64,000 bases of DNA, from NCBI GenBank assembly GCA_023974075.1, contig CM043787.1, forward strand, positions 32,459,718-32,523,717, read 5' to 3'. The stretch is from Chaenocephalus aceratus. Lineage: Eukaryota > Chordata > Actinopteri > Perciformes > Channichthyidae. The notes beneath the pieces are model-generated. The model was not told the DNA's origin and searched no databases. It worked only from the letters and a program-made list of their open reading frames with translations. The stretch's first letter is position 1. Every line of letters starts with the position of its first letter. The position numbers were made by a program, and so were the translations under genes. Below are positions 49,701 through 56,849 of the stretch, piece after piece.

Positions 49701-51310
49701 TATGGGTTGGAGAGCTGCAGAGCATCTGTGTGTGTCAGACTCCTGACATGATACAGAGGGACAGCACAACTATTACATATCCATCATGCCACGCCACATC
49801 AGTTCTAATGCAATCAGAAACACATGAGTACGTCGGCTAAGTCCCCTTCCATCCACAATGATTAAATAAGTCTTTAATTTCAAAGACAAATAAAAAATGC
49901 AGGATCATTTTATCAAAAATGTAAATGACCTGTCTCTTTGCATGACACTTAGTGCCGACAGAGCTGGAGCTAATACGAAGATCTGTATACCACAGTGAAC
50001 AGCTACGCAGGGACTACGTTCCATTATTCTAATAAGATGTTAGTGTCCCATGCTGTAGGCTCTTTACTTGTCGTTCTCTTTTATCCATCCGTACCGGCTT
50101 ACAGAACACACAGTAGGACAGGGGAGGACAAAGATGCTCAGGCTTCTTTCTTTATTATCCTTCAATAATTTGAACTAGGTGTGTAATTTCCTTGTCACTG
50201 CTTTAATGACAATTGTGAAAATGTTGTATTCACTTTTTTAAATATGCAAATGTCCAAAGTAAGTGTATAATTTGTGAATTATCATTAGTACAATTCTGAT
50301 ACTTCTGATGATATGTCATGTTCACACTCTCTTCTTTAGCAGCCTGTCATAGTGGAAAATAAGTATTTCCTTATTTGGCCAATATTTGAACCTTGTTAAG
50401 TAAAATTCTAAAGTATTGCCACAATATGTCCAATACAGATTCAAGTGAGGGATCAGGTACATAACAGTAATTTTTACTTGGCTTGAAATGACATTTGAAT
50501 TTGACAGCAAAGGCAAAAGGATATATACGACAACACAGATAGTGTGCAGGAGCCACAGAGGGATGTCAGAACTGGCTCAGATTCAACGCAGCCCACCACT
50601 TCCATCGCTCTCATGTTTATGCAGAGAAAGACTGAACTCTTTTGATTCTACAGTGAAGCTTTTGATTTGGCTTTTGAGTGTCTGCTGGCATCCTTTCAAC
50701 ACTCTACTTCAGGTTCATACATTCACTTATCAAGCTCAGGTGGGGCAGGGCAGGGGCGTGAGGGTGGATGACTAATGTATGGAGCTGGTAAAATTATTAT
50801 TTGGGAAGCTGCATCACCTTTTTCAGTAAAGGCAGTTTTCCAAGGTCCCTTCACTTGTCCTGATGTTACCCAGCAACCCACAACCCTTTGCTTGATGTAC
50901 ATGTAAGTGCTGTTTCTGCCAAACAGAGGCACTGGTAGCATTTTGGAAGGCTGAATACATTACTTATTCACACAAACTTCATTCCGACATAAACAACTTT
51001 AAAGTGCATATTTCTTTGTACAAGAAGATCAGGAAGTGCCTTGTCAACAACTCTAAGCTGTCCTTGATGCAAGTTTCTACAAAGTTTCTGTGAGTTTTAA
51101 AAAATATATATTTGACAAAAGCTAAACTTAGAAGAATGTCAGTTGAAATTGGAAAATATATATTTATTTGTATTCTACCAGTTTTTCTCAGGATTAATTA
51201 AGTAATTTAAGTAATCAGTGACGCCTAGTCATACCTTTCGATTAACAAAAGCATATGAAGGATCTTAACTTCAAATGAGTTGAGCCTATGACAATATCTG
51301 ATTTTCTAAA
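43738..51310. other. long non-coding stretch, no gene recognised
   Basis: About 7.6 kb. The longest frames (110 residues at 48562-48894, minus, and similar) have no motif. A short (CTCCT)n tract lies at 49637-49660. Blocks around 46870-47060 and 47750-47850 (CTAATTATTGCTTATCAGG) resemble conserved regulatory DNA in texture but are unproven. Confidence 0.5.
49637..49660. repeat. (CTCCT)n simple repeat
   Basis: Four to five tandem copies of the pentamer CTCCT. Confidence 0.9.
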
Positions 51311-51640
51311 AACTATAGGTTACTTACGTAACCCCAGTCCTCAGAGTAACATGAAGTGAGATGTCTCACTATGGGATGCGCCTCATCGCGGAGCAAACAG
51401 AAGCATCAATCTCATTACGCCAATCCTGATTGGCTGGTGATCTTGACGTCAACGTCAGGGGAAATCACCCCCTATAAGTAGCCTGCGCCACGACGCATGC
51501 GTCATTCAAAATAAGCACCTCTTCTCGCTTCACCATAGCAAGGAGGGCCGTCTGGTGAGACATCTCACTTCATGTTACTCTGAGTACTGGGGTTACGTAA
51601 GTAACCTATAGTTCTCATTCATAACACTCCGTTCGATGTC
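51311..51640 (-). repeat. DIRS copy 2 3' inverted repeat and internal complementary region
   Basis: The repeat has self-complementary margins: about 58 bp beginning AACTATAGGTTAC (51311-51368) and ending GTAACCTATAGTT (51556-51613). Its centre (about 51362-51536) is the reverse complement of the 5' repeat at 56657-56824. From 51611 to about 51650 the sequence (GTTCTCATTCATAACACTCC) is complementary to the 5' terminus at 56826-56849: the internal complementary region that in DIRS models templates the circular intermediate. Confidence 0.88.
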
Positions 51641-51710
51641 TCACTATGGGATATTGTAGCTTCCGTATTGCCAGACGAGCTTATCTCGAAGATCACCGAT
51701 CAACCAGAAT

Positions 51711-53075
51711 TTAACAGGTGGAGTCCCGACTCAACAAGGTGCCCAGCACTGCTCGGGCCACGCTTGGAGCGGAGACGTCTAGCCTGTAAAAGCAGACAAA
51801 AGTGAGCGGCGAAGACCAGCTTGCCGCTGCACAGATGTCTTGGATGGAAACAACCTTGAACAAAGCCCAGGATGTAGCCAGGCCCCGAGTCGAGTGAGCC
51901 CGCAGACCCGAAGGTGCTTGCAGATTCTGACTCGTATAGGCCAAAGCAATTGCCTCCACGATCCAGTGGGAGAGCCGTTGCTTAGTAACAGGCTTACCCT
52001 TGTGAGGATTAGCCCAGGATACGAAGAGTTGGTCATTAAGACGAAGCTCTTTTGATCTGTCCATATATGTGTGTAAAGCCCGGACTGGACACAACAGATC
52101 CTGCTGCTGCTCCCCGGAGGAAACCAGCTGCAGAGGAAATGCCTCAATGTCAATTGGGGTACACGAACCAAACACCTTTGGTGTAAAGGCAGGGTTGGGT
52201 TTCAACAACACTCTCGTTTGCCCTGGGGCGAACTGAGTGCATGAGGGATGTACAGACAGTGCATGGATATCGCTGACCCGCTTGGCGGATGCCAGGGCCA
52301 GTAACAGCACTGTCTTGAGTGACAGATGTTTCATGTCAGCTCCTTCCAGGGGTTCAAATGGGGTCATTTTGAGCCCATTTAAAACCACTGCCAGGTCCCA
52401 TAAGGGCACCAGCGACCTGGAGACAAGGAGGAGCCTGTGAGTTCCCTTCATAAAACGGCAAACCAAAGGATGTTGGCTAGCCGTCTTACCCTCAAAGCCC
52501 ACATGGCATGCAGCAATAGCAACCAGGTACACCTTGATTGTGGAGAAAGCTCTGTGTTTTTCGATCAAGTCCTGTAGAAATGATAAAATCACCCCGACAG
52601 GACATTGAAAAGAGATGTGTCCTTCTTGAAGGCACCACTCCTCAAACACCCTCCACTTACAGTCGTAAAGAGAGCTGGTGGAGGAAGCTCTCGCACTCTG
52701 AATAGTGTTTATCACCTTCTGAGGGAGTCCCACTGTATTCAGATTGTACCACTCACGGGTCAGGCCCATAGTGCCCCGCACTCTGGGCGTGGGTAAAGGA
52801 TCGCCCCCCCCGCCTGAGACAATCTGTCCCTGCATGGTGGGGGCTGCCATGGCTGCCCGCACAACAGCTGATATATCTCCGCCAGCCCGTACGTTGCGGG
52901 CTAGGGCGGAAACATCAGAGTAAGTGTGTGGCGTTGCTCGTTCACTCTGGTCAGAGTTGGGGGTAACAGAGCCAGGGGTGGGAACACGCACAGAGGACCC
53001 GGAGGTCGATCGTGTACGAGTGTGTCCCCGCCTAACAGTGCGTTTAAATCGTGCATTAAAGAGAACAGCTGTCAT
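51711..53075 (-). CDS. DIRS tyrosine recombinase (integrase), open frame
   Basis: A 454-residue open frame starting at an ATG. Residues about 125-215 form the SAM-like core-binding part (LYDCKWRVFEEWC, FSTIKVYLVAIAACHVGF). The catalytic domain follows with Arg 266 in ASAKRVSDIHAL, His 394 and Arg 397 in HSTRG, and the nucleophile Tyr 430 in CFYRLD. These are the R, HxxR and Y of tyrosine recombinases. The protein would insert the circular DNA product of the element without making a target duplication. N-terminal residues 1-110 are low-complexity and overlapped the RNase H frame before the MITE inserted upstream. In copy 1 the same gene is frameshifted. Whether it is expressed is unknown; its element lacks a working RT. 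Confidence 0.9.
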   Translation of the reverse strand: MTAVLFNARFKRTVRRGHTRTRSTSGSSVRVPTPGSVTPNSDQSERATPHTYSDVSALARNVRAGGDISAVVRAAMAAPTMQGQIVSGGGGDPLPTPRVRGTMGLTREWYNLNTVGLPQKVINTIQSARASSTSSLYDCKWRVFEEWCLQEGHISFQCPVGVILSFLQDLIEKHRAFSTIKVYLVAIAACHVGFEGKTASQHPLVCRFMKGTHRLLLVSRSLVPLWDLAVVLNGLKMTPFEPLEGADMKHLSLKTVLLLALASAKRVSDIHALSVHPSCTQFAPGQTRVLLKPNPAFTPKVFGSCTPIDIEAFPLQLVSSGEQQQDLLCPVRALHTYMDRSKELRLNDQLFVSWANPHKGKPVTKQRLSHWIVEAIALAYTSQNLQAPSGLRAHSTRGLATSWALFKVVSIQDICAAASWSSPLTFVCFYRLDVSAPSVARAVLGTLLSRDSTC

Positions 53076-53105
53076 TGAGCATTTTCTCCTTTTGCGAACA
53101 GACTA

Positions 53106-53423
53106 ACGGCCCGTCCACACAGCGGCGTGCGTTGACGCTTCCCCATTCACTTTGAATGGGGTGACGTCACTTTTAGCCGAAATGCATCGTGGGAAGCGAC
53201 GTGGAGCGTAGCTGGCGTGGCTCGCTGCAAAAGTTGAGCAATGTTCAACTTTTGACGCCTCGGTGAGGCGTCAGCCAATCGAATCATATGCCAGTACAAG
53301 CTCTAGCCAATCAAACCGCTGCTTGTGTGTCAGGGGCGGGAGATTCATGTGATTGGTTGTTGGTCGAGTTTCAGACACGCCCGCCGGCAAGCATCAGCGC
53401 ACGCCGCTGTGTGGACGGGCCGT
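53106..53423. mobile_element. 318-bp MITE nested in DIRS copy 2 (TA or TAA target duplication)
   Basis: Perfect terminal inverted repeats start ACGGCCCGTCCACACAGCGG and extend about 26 bp. TA flanks both ends (53104-53105 and 53424-53425). Copy 1 (near 28670-28700) is uninterrupted here and shows the empty site, so the boundaries are confirmed by comparison. It could equally be read with a TAA duplication, which would suggest PIF/Harbinger rather than Tc1/mariner. It is GC-rich, non-coding, and separates the RNase H remnant from the recombinase start. Confidence 0.9.
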
Positions 53424-53425
53424 TA

Positions 53426-53900
53426 ACGCGGCTTCGCCGTAACGCACCCACAGCGGACTCCCGATCCTTGGATGAGGAGTCCAGTCTGCATAGAGTGGTG
53501 CACCTCTGGACAGTAATTCTGTCCCGAGGTGCATAACTCCCGGTACCTGTGTCGCTCTCAGAGAGAGGAGACGTCTGCTGCTCCAAGGGATCAGTTTGTG
53601 TGCCAGTGTGTGTGACTGGAGACAACGCAACCTCCCCTGGCGGTTCATACACGATATCGTTTGTCTGTCCTCACGAGGACATGGTGTCCTCTGAGAGAAG
53701 GCAGGAAGCGTTTTAGGGTGGGGAACACCGCTAAAAGCTCCGGGTAGTTTATGTGTGCCCGCTGGAGGTCTCTGCTCTAGGGACCTCTCACCGGGCGACC
53801 TTCGTAAATACCCTATCAGCCTGTCTGACCTGCGTCCGTGGTGACCACCTTCCGTGAAAAGACAACACCCGTAGGCGCGTCCCGCACTAGAAAAGTCGGG
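53426..53900 (-). pseudogene. DIRS RNase H remnant, copy 2
   Basis: The minus-strand frame carries RLLSLRATQVPGVMHLG and ELLSRGAPLYADWT, matching residues 335-365 of the copy 1 protein. The last acidic residue is changed: GTELLSRG replaces GADLLSRG, so the position has Glu. Upstream parts in another frame match the RNase H middle (the HHVLVRTD-type segment near 53670). Frame breaks and loss of NTTT near 53660 leave it non-functional. The 393-residue frame that spans this region is mainly a shadow of the true frame. Confidence 0.75.
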
Positions 53901-54190
53901 TGTAGTGCCACTACGCATTACATAATAACCAATACTCTCCGCACGCCGTGGCGCATGGGGTTTAGTTTTATTATGAGGCCCATGTTGAGTGGGTGCTTTA
54001 CGAGGACATTTTTCCCCGTAATCTGACTCCGCTCGGTGGGCATTATAGATAAAACCCTTCTTTCTAGGAGAGAGAGAACCTCTCTCTCCAGAATATGGGT
54101 TGACTCTCTCTGGGTTTGTGAAAACAGATAAAGTATAACTGTTTTGAGAAGCCCAGGCAGATGTCGTGAGTATCTCCTGCTGTATGCTCC
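53901..54190 (-). pseudogene. deleted reverse transcriptase region, copy 2
   Basis: Short segments align by eye to the start of the copy 1 RT region (27360-27560 and around 27640) and to the part just before RNase H (about 28140). The YLDD motif and nearly all of the palm and thumb are absent. No functional RT remains. Confidence 0.65.
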
Positions 54191-54204
54191 TTAGAGCCAG
54201 CTGA

Positions 54205-54560
54205 GATGTCACGCTTACGGCTCCGTCCGGCACTGCGCATGCGCGTGACGGAGGTGCCCTTACAGCTCCAGCCGGCACTGCGCATGCGTGTGACGGTGGT
54301 GCCTTCACAGCTCCAGTCGGCACTGCGCCTGTGCGTGGCGGTGGTGTCTTCACGGACCCGTCAATAATCCGCCTCTTGAGAGATGCCGTAGCTGCTCTCA
54401 AAAGGGGAATAATTGGCGGGCTGTCCTTTACAGCTCTAGCCGGCATTGTGCATGCGCGTGACGGTGGTGCCTTCACAGACCCGTCAATAATCCGCCTTTT
54501 GAGAGATGCCGTAGCTGCTCTCAAAAGGGGAATAATTGGCGGGCTGTTTATTGGTTTTAT
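54205..54560 (-). repeat. GC-rich tandem repeats in the gag-pol spacer of DIRS copy 2
   Basis: Two interleaved repeats. A unit of about 45 bp with CCGGCACTGCGCATGCG and GTGACGGTGGTGCC occurs four times (starting near 54227, 54272, 54317 and 54440). A unit of about 125 bp containing GACCCGTCAATAATCCGCC and the CTTTTGAGAG hairpin occurs twice (54355-54430 and 54479-54550). Copy 1 has a single hairpin unit at 27190-27240. The expansion gave rise to the repetitive protein frame at 53394-54575, which I do not consider a gene. Confidence 0.85.
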
Positions 54561-54613
54561 TGATTTTCTATTCATTTTTTTGAGCTGCGCCCTCGGCCTG
54601 AAGCCTGGATGCG

Positions 54614-56152
54614 TCAGGCTGCTCGCTTCTTCTTCCTCGACTGCTGGTCGAAAGTCTGGGTTGGCTGCGCCTGGGCTGCAGCCGGAACCGGAGACTTTCT
54701 AGGCCAACTCGCCTTCGTCTCCTGCCTGGGCTGGGGACTTGGGGCGGGCTGCGACCTCTGCTGTTTCGGTATTTTAAACCGAGCAGGGTTCGGGGCAGCT
54801 TGGGCGAAGGGTTGCCGCTGTGAAGGCAGCGGCTGGACCCTTCGAGGGAGGCAGAGGTGGAGGGCCTCGTCTTCCTTCTTTTTCGACTTGCATCTCCTCT
54901 GCATGGAGGCGAGAGCGGAGCCGAAAATCCCCTCGGGATCGATGGGCATGTCAAGCACATCCTCCTTTTCCCGGTCTGGGAGGTTGGTGAGGTTGAGCCA
55001 TCTAGCTCTTTCCTGCACCACCATAATCCCCATTGCCTTGCCCGTGGCCTGGACGGCGCAGCGTTGCACACGGAGACAAATGTCTGTGACCGCAGCCATC
55101 TCGTCCAGAGTGGCCGGTCCAGGATTGCTCGACAGATCCTCACAGAGCTCCGCTTGGTATGCAGTTAGCAGTGAGGAAACGTTCAGAGCCCTGGCGGACA
55201 GCGCTGCGGCTCTGTAGGACCGTTCAGTCATGGTCGACTGGAATCGGTCCGCCTTTGCTGGCAGTGTGGGGTTCCTGCTTGGTGACGGGCCCATCCTCGG
55301 TAGGAGGTGGGTTGCCACCAGCGGTTCCATAGGCGGTATGCGGAGCAGGCCGAGCCTCTCCATACCGTCACAGTCTAGGGAGGAGGCACCCTGGATTGGG
55401 GCCTTGTTGCTAAAGGGCCGGTCTCTCCACGAGACCGACACCTCTTCCAACATCTCCGGGAAGACCGGAAGGAGTTGCCTCTTCGTCCTCGTTGTTTGGG
55501 GAAAATGTTTCCCCTCGTAACGGGACCTGGAGGTCTCCTTGGCCATTTCGGGCCACGGGATGTCTAGCCTGGACGCTGGGCGCTGACACACGCTGACACC
55601 CATGCTTAGACAGGGCGAAGCTGGTGTGCTATCGCCCGGGAGAGCAGCCTGAGCTGATGACATGAAGATGTCGTCTTCTTGCTCATCCGAATCAGACAGG
55701 AGGAACTCAGAGGCATCCTCTTCGTCCTCCATGTAATCCAATTCTAGGACATCCTCCGCGGGTGAAACCATGGTGAGGTCCAGCCGGGAGCCCCATCTTG
55801 GTAGAGCGTGGGGCCCCGTTCCCGCGTCTCTTGCCGCCACCGGGTCCCGGCCTGATATGGCGCGGGAATCCGGTTCCGCGGCTGCCGCTGTTGAGCCCCA
55901 GACCGTAATGGTGAGGGGCTCAGTCTCTGCGGCGGACGCCCCCGCGTCTTGATTGCCAGCCGGCAAATCAATGGACATGAGGGGATCCTGTCCCGACAAG
56001 CTAGCTTGTCGTGCTAACCGTCGGCGGAGGCTCTTCATGGTGAAGCGGGCACAATGCCCGCACGAGCCGGGGTTGTCAATAGCCTCCTGGGCGTGTTCCA
56101 GCCCGAGGCAGGACGAGCAGACCTGGTGTGAGTCTGTGCCTGATACCTTCAA
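54614..56152 (-). CDS. DIRS gag-like protein, open frame
   Basis: A 512-residue frame. Near the N-terminus lies a Cys/His cluster: CSSCLGLEH (Cys 12, Cys 15, His 20) and CGHC (Cys 31, His 33, Cys 34), a likely zinc-binding motif, followed by a basic stretch (KSLRRRLARQ). An acidic segment LELDYMEDEEDASEFLLSDSDEQEDD is followed by the conserved middle (SVSWRDRPFSNKAPIQGASS, ALNVSSLLTAYQAELCED, MVVQERARWLNL). A Pro/Gln-rich and basic C-terminus ends SRKKKRAA. The frame begins at TTG, with no in-frame ATG until residue 39, although it stays open for about 40 codons upstream; the true start may use a non-ATG codon or splicing, or was lost. By position and family it is the structural protein. Copy 1 carries a frameshifted, truncated homologue. 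Confidence 0.85.
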   Translation of the reverse strand: MKVSGTDSHQVCSSCLGLEHAQEAIDNPGSCGHCARFTMKSLRRRLARQASLSGQDPLMSIDLPAGNQDAGASAAETEPLTITVWGSTAAAAEPDSRAISGRDPVAARDAGTGPHALPRWGSRLDLTMVSPAEDVLELDYMEDEEDASEFLLSDSDEQEDDIFMSSAQAALPGDSTPASPCLSMGVSVCQRPASRLDIPWPEMAKETSRSRYEGKHFPQTTRTKRQLLPVFPEMLEEVSVSWRDRPFSNKAPIQGASSLDCDGMERLGLLRIPPMEPLVATHLLPRMGPSPSRNPTLPAKADRFQSTMTERSYRAAALSARALNVSSLLTAYQAELCEDLSSNPGPATLDEMAAVTDICLRVQRCAVQATGKAMGIMVVQERARWLNLTNLPDREKEDVLDMPIDPEGIFGSALASMQRRCKSKKKEDEALHLCLPRRVQPLPSQRQPFAQAAPNPARFKIPKQQRSQPAPSPQPRQETKASWPRKSPVPAAAQAQPTQTFDQQSRKKKRAA

Positions 56153-56289
56153 CCCGCAGCCTCCGAGTCGAGCCTCCGAGTCCCTGACTCCTCTGGTGTG
56201 AGGGACAGAGGCGTCTATCTCGTTCGCCGCGTGGCGTGGAGAGGACCCGCTCGTAACAGGTACGTCGAGAAAAAAGTGTTACCAACCTG

Positions 56290-56639
56290 TCTTTAATCCG
56301 GAGAAAAAAGGACGGTGTGGGTCTTTTTTTCTCAAAGAATATTACCTGGTGTGGTAATATTCTTTTAATCCTTTTCTCCTCCGTGAGAAGAGAAAAGAAA
56401 AAGCGTCCTCGCTACCGTGGTGTCGGCAGTGAGGGAAAAAACAAGATAGCAACGGGTGTGTTGCTAACTTGAAAATCAAAACCTTACCTTAATTCCAGAG
56501 GAAGAACGGCGGGGTTGATTATTTATAATACTAACTGGTGTGTTAGTACTATAGTCTTCTTGCGAAGCAGAAAGAGTAGCCGGCTAACGCCCGTCGACCG
56601 AAGTTAGCTTTGGTTCAGTCTGTGGACTGTTAGCCGGCT
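56290..56639 (-). other. DIRS copy 2 leader between 5' repeat and gag
   Basis: Non-coding leader with T-rich and A-rich runs and repeated motifs: GGTGTGGTAATATTCTTT and GGTGTGTTAGTACTATAGTC. GTTAGCCGGCTA-type words occur around 56580 and 56630 as an inverted pair (AGCCGGCTAACG and GTTAGCCGGCTACC). No counterpart exists in copy 1, which is truncated. Confidence 0.6.
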
Positions 56640-56849
56640 ACCATTAGAGATGTGCTCTGAAGCGAGAAGAGGTGTTTGAATGACGCATGCGTCGTGGCGC
56701 AGGCTACTTATAGGGGGTGATTTCCCCTGACGTTGACGTCAAGATCACCGGCCAATCAGGATTGGCGTAATGAGATTGATGCTTCTGTTTGCTCCGCGAT
56801 GAGGCGCATCCCATAGTGAGACATCGAACGGAGTGTTATGAATGAGAAC
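56640..56849 (-). repeat. DIRS copy 2 5' inverted terminal repeat
   Basis: Reads on the minus strand from GTTCTCATTCATAACACTCC inward. The portion 56657-56824 is the reverse complement of 51362-51536. It ends with AAC on the plus strand at 56847-56849, immediately followed by host-like AT-rich DNA. Confidence 0.88.
56705..56767 (-). promoter_or_regulatory. candidate RNA polymerase II promoter in the DIRS 5' repeat
   Basis: In minus-strand order there is a pair of opposed CCAAT boxes (CCAATCAGGATTGG on the plus strand, 56752-56765), a perfect CRE palindrome TGACGTCA at 56734-56741, and a TATA-like TATAAGTA at 56705-56712. Spacing (about 10 and 22 bp) suits a compact promoter driving transcription toward gag. 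The same cluster in the 3' repeat (51428-51434, 51444-51451, 51473-51480) faces right, into the element's antisense strand. Confidence 0.55.

Larger units (their letters stand above)
51311..56849 (-). mobile_element. DIRS-type tyrosine-recombinase retrotransposon, copy 2, both ends present
   Basis: On the minus strand the order is 5' inverted repeat (about 56640-56849), gag-like frame, degenerate RT/RNase H, tyrosine recombinase, internal complementary region and 3' inverted repeat (51311-51613). AAC occurs at both outer ends (51311-51313, 56847-56849), and its complement GTT at the internal junction (51611-51613), matching the DIRS circle-junction model. There is no target duplication, as expected. 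Most of the RT is deleted and a 318-bp MITE sits between RNase H and recombinase. Gag-like and recombinase frames are open, so this copy could in principle supply those proteins but not reverse transcription. Confidence 0.92.

Noticed and set aside
53394..54575. 393-residue open frame in DIRS copy 2
   Set aside because: It is made of tandem repeats, out-of-phase RT remnants and a piece of RNase H. It starts in the spacer and is not a plausible protein.
54609..55217. 202-residue plus-strand frame
   Set aside because: Antisense to the DIRS gag-like frame; codon pattern and homology belong to the minus strand.
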